This document shows positions 45,355 to 53,723 of a stretch of DNA of 64,000 nt, piece by piece. Each line of letters starts with the position of its first letter. The first letter of the stretch is position 1. A model generated the notes under the pieces. It saw only the letters and a program-made list of their open reading frames with translations, was not told where the DNA came from and searched no databases. The position numbers were made by a program, and so were the translations under genes. This stretch comes from Jiangella asiatica (GTDB taxonomy: Bacteria; Actinomycetota; Actinomycetes; Jiangellales; Jiangellaceae): NCBI RefSeq assembly GCF_004349065.1, contig NZ_SMKZ01000025.1, positions 1 to 64,000 of the forward strand, read 5' to 3'.

Positions 45355-45560
45355 TTAGACCGCGACGTCCAACGGGAGTCGAGCGGGGCCGGAGCCCTGC
45401 CGGAACGCGGTCCAGGCGTGGGTGAGCCGGTCGATCGCGACAGGCAGCTGCTGGGGATCGGCGACGAACGAGAGGCGCAGGTGGTCGTTGCCGGTGCCGT
45501 CCGGGGTTGTCCGGCCGCCGGGCAGCACCCGCACACCGTGACGCGCCGGGGCGCGAGTGC
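45355..45560 (-). pseudogene. Remnant: C-terminus of a PLP-dependent aminotransferase
   Basis: The minus-strand frame from about 45560 to the stop at 45355 encodes ARHGVRVLPGGRTTPDGTGNDHLRLSFVADPQQLPVAIDRLTHAW and a short tail. This is the last 60-70 residues of a class I/II aminotransferase (GntR/MocR type). The rest of the gene is absent: upstream sequence in this frame belongs to the antisense of another gene fragment. It is a truncated, non-functional remnant. Confidence 0.7.
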
Positions 45561-45790
45561 TGACCGGAGGAACCCGCGAGGGCACCCGCATGCTGCCGAC
45601 CTTGATCGACCGTGTCGCTCCCGACCATTCGCTGGCCACCGACGAACTGTTCGGGCCGGTCACCGTGCTGCACCCGGTCGCCACCCTCGACGAGGCCATC
45701 GACACGGCCAACGCGTGCGGCAGCAACCTCCAGACGGCCGTGTTCACCAGGTCGATCGACCGGGCGTTCACGGCGATCCGCGCCGAAGGT
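45557..45790 (+). pseudogene. Remnant: internal piece of an aldehyde dehydrogenase
   Basis: The frame encodes VLTGGTREGTRMLPTLIDRV, the FGPV motif (ATDELFGPVTVLHPVATLDEAIDTAN) and TAVFTRSIDRAFTAIRA, the conserved late-catalytic part of an NAD-aldehyde dehydrogenase. The cofactor domain, the catalytic cysteine region and the C-terminus are missing. It abuts the aminotransferase remnant at about 45557-45560, so a deletion or rearrangement joined two broken genes. Confidence 0.75.
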
Positions 45791-45804
45791 GGTCTGCCTC
45801 TCGG

Positions 45805-46242
45805 CTACCATGCCAAGAAGATCACCAGGATGCGTAGGAGGGCGGGAACCCCGACCAGGAAGAGGACGATCAGCAGCAACGGCAGCACGCCCGACGACAC
45901 CGGGGCCGGACGGGCAGAAGCGCGCTCCCACGGAGGGCGCCAGTCGGCGTCGGCGGCAGGCGGGCCCGGCGGTGGTGTGCGGGTCTGCGATGGCGGGCGG
46001 GACGGCTGTGGTGTGCGGGCCCGCGCCGGCGTGCTCCGTGGTGGCGTGGGCTCCCGGAGCAGCACGTCACGCGCGACGACGAGCCGCCGGAAGGCACGTG
46101 CGTCACCGCCGGTGTCCGGGTGGCCACCCCGCAGTGCCTCGCGATGGAACGCCCTGGTCACCTGTTCCGGGCTCGCACCTCGCCGGACCCCCAGCACCTC
46201 GTGCGGGTCGACCCCGTCGAGCACCCCGATGTCAGCCTTCAC
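45805..46242 (-). CDS. J-domain protein with C-terminal membrane anchor
   Basis: This 145-residue protein has an N-terminal J-domain (about 13-60; DPHEVLGVRRGASPEQVTRAFHREALRGGHPDTGGDARAF) with the HPD motif intact. A proline-rich linker follows, then one transmembrane helix near the end (VLPLLLIVLFLVGVPALLRILVIFLAW). It would stimulate DnaK at the membrane. GTG 46242 is the likely start. It is next to the cytochrome oxidase genes but separated by 537 bases. Confidence 0.82.
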   Translation of the reverse strand: MKADIGVLDGVDPHEVLGVRRGASPEQVTRAFHREALRGGHPDTGGDARAFRRLVVARDVLLREPTPPRSTPARARTPQPSRPPSQTRTPPPGPPAADADWRPPWERASARPAPVSSGVLPLLLIVLFLVGVPALLRILVIFLAW

Positions 46243-46779
46243 GATCGATCACCTCCGCGTGCGGCTACCACTGCCGTTCGCTACATATACGACGCCGCGG
46301 GACCGCGAGATGTGACAGGCGCACGCCCTGTACACCGCGCCTGTGACCGTTGTCTCAGCACCGTGCCGTGGGCGGCCTCGCCCCACGAACGCGACGGCGG
46401 ACACCCGTAGCCCAGGCGCATCCGTTGGCCGCGTGGAGGAGGTTCGGTCGATCAGAGTGCGTCGCCGACTGCGGAATCGCTCGGCCCAGCCCGGACACCA
46501 CCGCCGCAGTGACACTGTTCTGGAAGCGGAGTGGCCCGTCGCGATCACTGCCGTCCCGACCCGTCGGCGGGTGCCGCGTCCACCTCGTCAGCATCCGCAA
46601 CGACCCGCCGGGTGGTCGATCACCCACCGTCGGCATAGATGCTCATGGAGATCTCCGGGCGCCGTGGCCATTCGGCTACTCCTGCCCCGAGCAACCGCGC
46701 GCGGACGAGCGGCAGCCCGGTGAGCCGGCATGGACGACGACGGGCGTGCACCAACAAGGTCCGAGGCATGGACTCGATG
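46243..46779. other. Intergenic region, only a small hairpin seen
   Basis: This stretch of 537 bases lies upstream of the J-domain gene and downstream of ctaD. ACAGGCGC (46315-46322) and GCGCCTGT (46337-46344) form an 8-base stem. No convincing gene, RNA or repeat was recognised in the rest; longer frames are arginine-rich read-throughs. Confidence 0.45.
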
Positions 46780-48522
46780 TCACGTGCCGTCCTTCCGGTC
46801 TTCTTCGGGGTCCCCCACATCGGCGGGGCCCAGTGTCTGGGTCAGTGGTCCGGCGTCCGCGGGTTTGCCCTCGGCCACTGCGGCGACCTCCGGGTACTTC
46901 AGATCGAACGCCGGGCGCTCGCTGCGGATGCGCGGCAGTGAGGTGAAGTTGTGCCGAGGTGGCGGGCACGACGTCGCCCACTCCAGCGAGTTCGCGAAGC
47001 CCCAGGGGTCATCGAGCTGGATCTTGGGCGCGAGCCGGGTCTGCCACACGTTCCACAGGAACGGCAGGGTCGAGGCGGCGAGGATGAAGGCGAACACCGA
47101 CGAGAACTGGTTCAGCGTGGTGAAGCCGTCGTCGGGTTCGTAGTCGGAGTAGCGGCGCGGGAAGCCCTCGACGCCCAGCCAGTGGTGGACCATGAAGGTG
47201 CCGTGGAAGCCGATGAACAGCAACCAGAAGTGGATCTTGCCCAAGCGTTCGTTCAGCATCCGCCCGGTGAACTTCGGCCACCAGAAATAGAAGCCGGCGA
47301 ACATCGCGAACACGACGGTGCCGAACACGACGTAGTGGAAGTGCGCGACGACGAAGTAGCTGTCCGTGACGTGGAAGTCCAGCGGCGGCGAGGCCAGGAT
47401 GATGCCGGTCAGGCCGCCGAACAGGAACGTCACCAGGAAGCCGACGGCGAACAGCATCGGTGTCTCGAACGTCAGCGAGCCGCGCCACATGGTGCCGATC
47501 CAGGCGAAGAACTTCAGCCCGGTCGGGATGGCGATCAACATGGTCATGGCCGAGAAGAACGGCAGGTTCACCGCACCGGTGGCGAACATGTGGTGCGCCC
47601 ACACCGCCACCGACAGTCCGACGATCGCCAGGGTAGCGAAGACCAGGCCCTTGTAGCCGAAGATCGGCTTGCGGCTGAACACCGGTATGACCTCGGTGAT
47701 GATGCCGAAGAAGGGCAAGGCGATGATGTACACCTCGGGATGGCCGAAGAACCAGAACAGGTGCTGCCACAGAATCGCCCCGGCGACGGTCGGGTCGAAG
47801 ATGTGCGTGTCGAGGTTGCGGTCGGCGAGCATCGCGAACAGCGCCGCGGCCAGCAGCGGGAACGCGATCAGCACCAGGACGCTCGTCGCCAGGATGTTCC
47901 AGGTGAAGATCGGCATCCGGAACATCGTCATGCCCGGCGCACGCATGCACACGACTGTCGTGACGAAGTTGACCGCGCCGAAGATGGTGCCGAAACCACT
48001 CATCGCCAGCCCGGCTACCCACAGGTCGCCACCGGCTGTCGGGCTGTAGACGGTGTTGTGCAGCGGCGCGTAGGCGGTCCACCCGAAGTCCGCGGCGCCG
48101 TCCTTGGTCAAGAAACCCGCACACACGATCAGGCCGCCGAACAGGAACAGGTAGAAGCTGAACATGTTCAGCCGCGGGAACGCCACATCCGGCGCGCCGA
48201 TCTGCAACGGCACGATGATGTTGCCGAAGCCGATGAACAGCGGCGTGGCGAACAACAGCAGCATGATCGTGCCGTGCATGGTGAACAGCTGGTTGTACAT
48301 CTGGTCGCCGACCACCTGCCGGCCGGGCGAGAACAGCTCGGCGCGGATGAACAGCGCCAGCACGCCGCCGAACAGGAAGAACCCGAACGACGCGATCAGG
48401 TACATGTACCCGATGATCTTGTGATCGGTGGAGGTCGCCCATCGCGCGACCACGTTGCCCTTCCGCGTCGGCCGCGTCAGACCGGCGCGCGCGGCAGCGG
48501 TGCGCTCCAGGAAGGTGGTCAC
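46780..48522 (-). CDS. ctaD: Cytochrome c oxidase subunit I
   Basis: This 580-residue protein is the heme-copper catalytic subunit of an aa3-type oxidase, with about 12 helices. [18 protein letters not shown] carries the CuB histidine and the cross-linked tyrosine. MFATG, FHYVVFG and HHWLG (heme-binding histidines) and [10 protein letters not shown] are the family motifs. GTG 48522 overlaps the stop of subunit II (GTGA). No subunit III or IV gene is adjacent, so this pair is probably a secondary copy that uses subunits from elsewhere, or a stress-related oxidase. Confidence 0.96.
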   Translation of the reverse strand: MTTFLERTAAARAGLTRPTRKGNVVARWATSTDHKIIGYMYLIASFGFFLFGGVLALFIRAELFSPGRQVVGDQMYNQLFTMHGTIMLLLFATPLFIGFGNIIVPLQIGAPDVAFPRLNMFSFYLFLFGGLIVCAGFLTKDGAADFGWTAYAPLHNTVYSPTAGGDLWVAGLAMSGFGTIFGAVNFVTTVVCMRAPGMTMFRMPIFTWNILATSVLVLIAFPLLAAALFAMLADRNLDTHIFDPTVAGAILWQHLFWFFGHPEVYIIALPFFGIITEVIPVFSRKPIFGYKGLVFATLAIVGLSVAVWAHHMFATGAVNLPFFSAMTMLIAIPTGLKFFAWIGTMWRGSLTFETPMLFAVGFLVTFLFGGLTGIILASPPLDFHVTDSYFVVAHFHYVVFGTVVFAMFAGFYFWWPKFTGRMLNERLGKIHFWLLFIGFHGTFMVHHWLGVEGFPRRYSDYEPDDGFTTLNQFSSVFAFILAASTLPFLWNVWQTRLAPKIQLDDPWGFANSLEWATSCPPPRHNFTSLPRIRSERPAFDLKYPEVAAVAEGKPADAGPLTQTLGPADVGDPEEDRKDGT

Positions 48523-49445
48523 CGGTCACCTCCCGGACTGTCCGGGTCCAGCGGCTCGTCGTCGTAGGCGCCGCGGATCGGCGGATCGATCAAGCCGGTC
48601 TGTCCGGCTTCGCGCAGGCCGTCCATCTGGTCCTGGTACTCCTGCTCGGACACCACCTCGACGGTGAATCGCATCGACTGGTGGAACACGCCGCAGAACT
48701 CCGCACACCGGCCCTCGAAGGTGCCCTCCCGGTCCGGCGTGACCTGGAAGGCGTTCGGCTGGCCGGGAAACACATCCTGCTTCATGTAGAACTCCGGGAT
48801 CCAGAACGAGTGGATGACGTCCTGCGAGCCCAGCTCGAACCGCACGGTCTGACCGATCGGCAGGTAGAGCGTCGGGCGGTCGTTGATGGTGCCGATCTCG
48901 TGGACGTCCTCGTCGACGTAGTTGAACGTCCATGACCATTGCTGACCGACGACGTCGACCGTTAAGTCGGGCTCGGCGCGGATGTCGGTGATCTGGTCCT
49001 GATGATTCGCGGTGAAGTAGAAAAACGGCGCGATCACGAAGAACGGCGTGACCGTGTAGAGGAACTCGATCGGGATGTTGAAGCGGGTCTGCTTCGGCAG
49101 CTGGTCGTTGCGCCGACGGTAGGCGATGACCGCCCAGAGGATCAGGCCCCATACCAGGAAGCCGACGGCGAACGCCGCGATCCACGCGCCGATCCACAGG
49201 TCACCGACCAGGGGCGCCTCCTCGGTCGCCGGCTCCGGCAGCGCCAAGCGCGACCACTCGTCGCGCTGCTCGGCCGAGCAACCACCCAGCAGGAGCGTCG
49301 CCACGAGGACGGCGGCGGCGGTCGTGCGGCCATGGGCACGGGTCAGGGCCCGGTCAGGCCCACGTTGGTCGCGCCGGCAGTCATGGTCGAAACGGCGGTC
49401 ACTACTCGACTGACGATCAAACCTGCTCGCGGGGTTGTCGGCCAT
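48519..49445 (-). CDS. ctaC: Cytochrome c oxidase subunit II
   Basis: This 308-residue protein starts at ATG 49445 after AGAGGGG. A basic leader precedes a lipoprotein-like signal ([10 protein letters not shown]), two membrane helices and a cupredoxin domain. The CuA ligands are in [12 protein letters not shown] and the upstream histidine in [10 protein letters not shown]. It passes electrons from cytochrome c to subunit I, encoded by the overlapping next gene. The leader of about 40 residues before the signal helix is longer than usual, so a later start is possible. Confidence 0.94.
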   Translation of the reverse strand: MADNPASRFDRQSSSDRRFDHDCRRDQRGPDRALTRAHGRTTAAAVLVATLLLGGCSAEQRDEWSRLALPEPATEEAPLVGDLWIGAWIAAFAVGFLVWGLILWAVIAYRRRNDQLPKQTRFNIPIEFLYTVTPFFVIAPFFYFTANHQDQITDIRAEPDLTVDVVGQQWSWTFNYVDEDVHEIGTINDRPTLYLPIGQTVRFELGSQDVIHSFWIPEFYMKQDVFPGQPNAFQVTPDREGTFEGRCAEFCGVFHQSMRFTVEVVSEQEYQDQMDGLREAGQTGLIDPPIRGAYDDEPLDPDSPGGDR

Positions 49446-49858
49446 GTCTGATGCCCCTCTGCGGCCGTTGTACTGGTTCGACGTGCCTCCTGAACCGTCG
49501 GGCTGCCGCACGAGTACCCGTCGGCACACCGTTTACTCACGAGGACCACGAGCGATTCGTCTCACATCCCTGGTGCGACACCGGCGGTAGCCGAAAACTT
49601 TCCCCTGGGCAGGTCTGAACAGCAGCACAGCCCAGCACTGCTCCCGCCGCCGGCGGCGAGCATGCAGAGTCCACCACCGGCGGTGAGCAGCAACGCGATC
49701 GAATCAGCGAATCGCGTGATCATCTAGGTCAGCAGCGTGAGTGGCGGCGCCGCAACCTCACGCCGAGCCGCCGTGTGTTTCAACGCGACCCGTGAGTCGT
49801 CACCGTCGCGGCCGTCCTCACTCGGGCGTGAGACCGATCCGGCCGGCGGCCGGCGCTA
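49446..49858. other. Intergenic region upstream of ctaC
   Basis: This stretch of 413 bases should contain the promoter of the oxidase genes. A perfect 14-base palindrome CGCCGCCGGCGGCG (49645-49658) is the only structure noted. No gene or repeat is supported in the remainder. Confidence 0.45.
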
Positions 49859-50053
49859 TCAACGGTCTCCGGCCGTGAGGTGTTCCTGCTGCTCGACCCG
49901 GCGCATGAGAACGAGGCGCTCGTCGAGCCGTCGGTCGATCGCCTCGACGATGCGGAGAAGCTCGCCAGGGTCGTCGCAACGATGGCGGTACTCGGAGAGG
50001 TGGCCCAATGTCCGGTCGACGTGGTCGATCTGGGAAGCGGCGGCCCAGGTCAT
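49859..50053 (-). CDS. Small hypothetical protein (64 residues)
   Basis: An ATG at 50053 is preceded by GGAGG four bases upstream, a good ribosome binding site. The product (MTWAAASQIDHVDRTLGHL... ending EQQEHLTAGDR) is charged and probably all helical, with a heptad-like pattern in LLRIVEAIDRRLDERLVLMRRVEQQ. No family is recognised. It lies between the oxidase genes and a hairpin and DUF4383 gene on the same strand. Confidence 0.6.
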   Translation of the reverse strand: MTWAAASQIDHVDRTLGHLSEYRHRCDDPGELLRIVEAIDRRLDERLVLMRRVEQQEHLTAGDR

Positions 50054-50097
50054 TGTTCCTCCGGCGATTCTTGCGACCGCTACCGGTCGAGTCCGTT

Positions 50098-50133
50098 GCG
50101 TCTCGCCCTCCGCGATCGCGGAGGGCGAGACGC
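50098..50133. terminator. Perfect 16-base hairpin (bidirectional terminator-like)
   Basis: GCGTCTCGCCCTCCGC and its exact complement flank a GATC loop. It lies between the DUF4383 gene end (50189) and the small gene at 50053. No U-tract follows, as is common for actinobacterial terminators. It could also be an attenuator for the small gene. Confidence 0.7.
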
Positions 50134-50188
50134 CCTGTGTGCGCTGGTGGAGTCGGCGGCGACCGCCGGAGCCGGCTCACCGGCAGGG

Positions 50189-50647
50189 TCAGCCGGGTCG
50201 GCCGGTGGCGCGAGCGGTCCGGCTGAGCGTGACGCCGAGGAGGATCATTCCAGCGGCCAGGCCGAAGTGAAGCCAGTCGTCGGCGTTGTTCATCGGGACG
50301 AAGTTGGCCGAGCTGTCGTGGTCGACGAACAGCCCGTACAACCACAACACCGCGTAGATGACGCCGCCCCAGATGAGGAAGTTGCGCGCCCCACCCGCCG
50401 TCCGGGCCAGCGCGAGCCCGGCGACACCGAAGAGCAGATGGACGATGTTGTGCAGGATCGAGACCTGGAAGACGCCCAGGAGCATCGCTTCGGACTCGTG
50501 TCCGGCGAACTCGATGGTGTCGAAGTCGGTGGTGATGCCGGGGATGAAGCCCAGTATCCCGACGGCCAGGAAGACGACCCCGACGACGGTGGCGGCTGTC
50601 TGCACCGGGGTTGCCGTCATGCCGGTCTTGCCTACGTCGTTTGCCAT
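50189..50647 (-). CDS. DUF4383 membrane protein
   Basis: This 152-residue protein starts at ATG 50647 after AAAGGA. It has four predicted helices: VVGVVFLAVGILGFIPGI, HNIVHLLFGVAGLALA, LIWGGVIYAVLWLYGLF and LHFGLAAGMILLGVTL. The HNIVHLLFGVAGL and DDWLHFGLA motifs identify DUF4383. The family is common in actinomycetes and often near stress genes; the function is unknown. It lies downstream of CtaG-like and DUF2243 genes on the same strand. Confidence 0.88.
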   Translation of the reverse strand: MANDVGKTGMTATPVQTAATVVGVVFLAVGILGFIPGITTDFDTIEFAGHESEAMLLGVFQVSILHNIVHLLFGVAGLALARTAGGARNFLIWGGVIYAVLWLYGLFVDHDSSANFVPMNNADDWLHFGLAAGMILLGVTLSRTARATGRPG

Positions 50648-50783
50648 GGCACGGTCCTTTCGTCTGGGCGGCCGAGTCCGGCCTTCCGGGACGCCGGTTG
50701 TGACGTCCCGACGAGCGTTCTGGCGCGGTCGATACCCATCTCGGCAAGGACCATTCCGTCGACGAGTCGACGACGTGGCTTTT

Positions 50784-51641
50784 TCAGCCGGCGGTGCGGA
50801 AATTCGACGGCGGGGTGGTCGGCGAGATGCGGCGTGCACGGTCACGCCGTCGACGTGCCAGCCATCCGGTGAAGAGAGCCGTTGCGAGGGCCAGTTCGGC
50901 GATGTCGCCGCCGTAGTACATGAGCTGCGCGGCCTGCTGGATGTGGTCCGGTTCGTGTCCGGCGCCGGGTGGGAGCTCGGCGGCGCGGGCGTAGAGGAGC
51001 TTGGCTAGGTAGGCGTGCGCGCCGGCTGTCACGATGAGGACGCCGGCCCGGGCGGGCATGCCGGGGCGGCGAGGGGCCGGGTCGGGTCCGGCGATGGACC
51101 AGGCGAACAGATATCCGCTGAACAGGAAATGCACGTGGACGGCGTGGTGGACGACAACGCTGTCGGTGCTCACTGTGTACAGCGGGGTCAGGTAGAGGAC
51201 GTAGAGGCCGGCGGTCGCGATGGTCCCGGCGGTGATCGGGTGTGCCAGGACGTGCACCGAACGGCTGCGCAACACGCGGGCCATGCCGCCGGTGTGCCCG
51301 GGGGAGAGGCAGGTGAGGAGCAACGTCATGGGCGCGCCGAGGACCATGGCGATGGGCACGTACATGCCGATGAGTAGGTGCTGGACCATGTGCCCGCGCG
51401 GGTCGCCGCCGGTGAGTGCCTCGACCGGGGGCGAGACCGCCACGGCGAGTACCAGCGCGCCGGTCACGAAGCTGGCCGTCCGTGCGACCGGCCACGGTCG
51501 CGTGGCGCGGGCGAGCCTGCCCACGCCCGCGAGGTAGAGCAGGATCATCGCGGCAGCGATCAGTACCGGAAGCGCCCAGCCGCCCGGCCCGGCGCCCGAG
51601 TCACCGTGTGAGTGTGTGAGCTGCGCGGCGGTGACGAGCAT
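50784..51641 (-). CDS. CtaG-type cytochrome c oxidase assembly protein
   Basis: This 285-residue protein has about seven helices and the caa3_CtaG pattern: GHMVQHLLIGMYVPIAMVLGAPMTLLL, HPITAGTIATAGLYVLYLTPLY, HHAVHVHFLFSGYLFAWSIAGPDPAP and QLMYYGGDIAELALATALF. Histidines in these segments are typical. Bacillus CtaG is needed for caa3 oxidase assembly, which fits the ctaCD genes nearby. ATG 51641 lies one base after the DUF2243 stop. The protein may serve copper handling for the oxidase. Confidence 0.85.
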   Translation of the reverse strand: MLVTAAQLTHSHGDSGAGPGGWALPVLIAAAMILLYLAGVGRLARATRPWPVARTASFVTGALVLAVAVSPPVEALTGGDPRGHMVQHLLIGMYVPIAMVLGAPMTLLLTCLSPGHTGGMARVLRSRSVHVLAHPITAGTIATAGLYVLYLTPLYTVSTDSVVVHHAVHVHFLFSGYLFAWSIAGPDPAPRRPGMPARAGVLIVTAGAHAYLAKLLYARAAELPPGAGHEPDHIQQAAQLMYYGGDIAELALATALFTGWLARRRRDRARRISPTTPPSNFRTAG

Positions 51642-51642
51642 G

Positions 51643-52140
51643 TCAGGCCGACGGCCGTCGCCCACTGCGTTCGTCGGCACCGGTGCGGTTCCGCCACGCC
51701 ACGCCGACGCCGGCGGCCAGGAGCGCGAGTCCGGCGACGTTCCACGCGACGTCGTAGGTGAAGGGATCCACGCCGTAGCGAACCTGATGCAGTCGTAGCA
51801 CCTTGTGGTCGATCAGCCCGTCCCACAGCTGGAAAGCACCGGCACCGAGCAGCAATCCGGCCCAGGCCGAACGCGCCGCCAAGGCATGTCGTCCGCGAAG
51901 ATCGGCGAGCAGGACGAAGCCGGCGACGAGCAGCACCACTTCGGCCGCGTGAAGGAGGCCGTCGGACAGCAATGCCACGTCCCTGGCAGCACGGTCGTAG
52001 AAGTGATGCCATCCGAGCAGTTGGTGGAAAACGATCTCGTCCACGGCGGCCATCAGCGCCACGCCGATCATCGCTCCGGTCATGAGCGAACGACGCTGCT
52101 CCAGCGGCAAGGGCTCCTTCGGGTGCTGGCCACCGGTCAC
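51643..52140 (-). CDS. DUF2243 membrane protein
   Basis: This 165-residue protein has four helices. GVALMAAVDEIVFHQLLGWHHFYDR and LWDGLIDHKVLRLHQVR carry the histidine-rich DUF2243 signature. GTG 52140 is the start. It is immediately upstream of the CtaG-like gene, and this pair is a common actinobacterial arrangement. The conserved histidines suggest metal or heme contact, but the function is unknown. The 304 bases between it and the catalase gene (52141-52444) show no further gene. Confidence 0.88.
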   Translation of the reverse strand: MTGGQHPKEPLPLEQRRSLMTGAMIGVALMAAVDEIVFHQLLGWHHFYDRAARDVALLSDGLLHAAEVVLLVAGFVLLADLRGRHALAARSAWAGLLLGAGAFQLWDGLIDHKVLRLHQVRYGVDPFTYDVAWNVAGLALLAAGVGVAWRNRTGADERSGRRPSA

Positions 52141-52444
52141 GCCGACCTCCGCCCGTTGTCCCCACCGCTCCGGAGTCGCGACGTACCCACTGGCGGACGG
52201 CCCAACCGTCCAGCCACTTCGACGCGACCATCGATTGGCGTGGGATCGACGGCTGGCACCATCCCTCTCCGGACGGAGGCCGGATTCCGCGCGCTACCCG
52301 GAATGGCTCTTGATCCCGTGGGTACAAGGCGGCAGTCGTGATGATGAGCACGGGGGGAGGGAGGTCTCGTCGCAATCGACCCGGCCGCCCGCCATCAACG
52401 GTGCCGCGGCCCCACACATCACACTCCGCAGAGGTGAGCGCACC

Positions 52445-53326
52445 ATGTTCTTTCATCGTCAGGAACTCCAGCACCAGGCCAGCCCGGACCGCCCGGACGC
52501 GGTCTACGCGCGCAAGCTCCAGGAAGTGCTCGGTGGCCAATACGGCGAGATCACCGTGGCCATGCAGTACGGATTCCAGTCGTGGAACGTCCACATCCCC
52601 GGTAAGTACCGAGATCTGCTCTACGGCATCGGCACCGAGGAATTCGGCCACGTCGAGATGCTTGCCACCATGATCGCCCAACTGCTGGAGAAGGCGCCCC
52701 TCGGCGTCACCGAGGACGCCGTCCAGGACGATCCCGCCGTCGCCGCCGTCATCGGCGGCACGGACATCCAGCATGCCATCGTCGCCGGTGCCGGAGCCCG
52801 GCCGGTCGACAGCATGGGCAACCCGTGGTCCGCGGCCTACATCACCGCCAGCGGCAACCTTCTGGCCGACTTCACCGCCAACGCCAACGCAGAGATGCAA
52901 GGACGGTTGCAGGTCGCGCGGCTCTACAACATGACCGACGACGCGGGCGTCCGTGATCTGCTGGCATTCCTGCTCGCTCGCGACACCATGCATCAGAACC
53001 AGTGGATCGCCGCTGCCCGAGAGCTCCAAGAAGAAGGACTGGAGAACCTGCCCGTGCCCAGCAACTTCCCGCTCTCGCAGGAGAACCGCGACGTCGCCTA
53101 TCAGTACATCAACTTCTCCGACGGTGAGCACGCCGGCGAGGGCTCCTGGGCCGGCGGCCCCACCCCGGACGGCAAGGGCGAGTTCCACTACGTCCCGGAG
53201 CCTCCTGAGGGCGTTCCGATGCCGCCGCCGACCCGTCCCGACTCACGGCTCTACGGGACAACGGACCTGCCGAACATCGTGGAAAAGGCCGCCGGCAAGA
53301 TGCAGGACGTGATGCAGAAGGAGTGA
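52445..53326 (+). CDS. Manganese catalase
   Basis: This 293-residue non-heme catalase has dinuclear Mn ligands at E35 (GEITVAMQY), E66 and H69 (TEEFGHVEM), E150 (NANAEMQGRLQ) and H183 (RDTMHQNQW), the same set as in the Lactobacillus plantarum enzyme. It removes hydrogen peroxide in the cytosol. ATG 52445 follows AGAGGTGAG. It is divergent from the DUF2243-CtaG genes and fits an oxidative-stress role for this group. Confidence 0.96.
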   Translation: MFFHRQELQHQASPDRPDAVYARKLQEVLGGQYGEITVAMQYGFQSWNVHIPGKYRDLLYGIGTEEFGHVEMLATMIAQLLEKAPLGVTEDAVQDDPAVAAVIGGTDIQHAIVAGAGARPVDSMGNPWSAAYITASGNLLADFTANANAEMQGRLQVARLYNMTDDAGVRDLLAFLLARDTMHQNQWIAAARELQEEGLENLPVPSNFPLSQENRDVAYQYINFSDGEHAGEGSWAGGPTPDGKGEFHYVPEPPEGVPMPPPTRPDSRLYGTTDLPNIVEKAAGKMQDVMQKE

Positions 53327-53723
53327 CGAGCCGCGAGCGCCTCGCTGCTGTCGACGACGGGACGTGGCGTCTGGCCCCTCACGCCAAGGGGTGCCTGCTG
53401 CTTCCCACGGCCGGCAGCACGATCTGGCGGCGCGCGGAGCACCCCGCCCGCTGCAGTCCTGCTGGATGCCTCGGCGGGGTTTGACGGTGAGGCAGCCGCA
53501 CGGGGTCGGCGACGCGTGCGAGCCAGTGGTCGTTCTCGAGCAAGTTTTCCGCACCCCTTCACGAGGCGGGCGTCCGGCTGCACCAGGCCGGCCCGGATGG
53601 TCCGGTGGCCGCGTAATTCCCTCGCCGGGAGTGACGCGGCCACCGGCATTCTCGTCTCCATGACCGGCGCCCTGTGCCTTGCTCTGGTACCGCTGGGCCG
53701 GCGAGGATCCAATAACCCGACCG
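53327..53723. other. Intergenic region between catalase and beta-helix genes
   Basis: This stretch of 397 bases lies between convergent genes. Apart from the strong hairpin at 53602-53646, no gene or repeat is supported. Frames across it have no domain character. Confidence 0.5.
53602..53646. terminator. 13-base perfect stem hairpin
   Basis: CCGGTGGCCGCGT (53602-53614) and ACGCGGCCACCGG (53634-53646) pair perfectly around a 19-base loop. It lies between convergent genes and could end transcription from both. No U-tract follows. Confidence 0.6.

Noticed and set aside
46315-46344. tRNA or structured RNA in the 46.3 kb gap
   Set aside because: Only an 8-base stem was found; no cloverleaf arms or conserved RNA core could be built.
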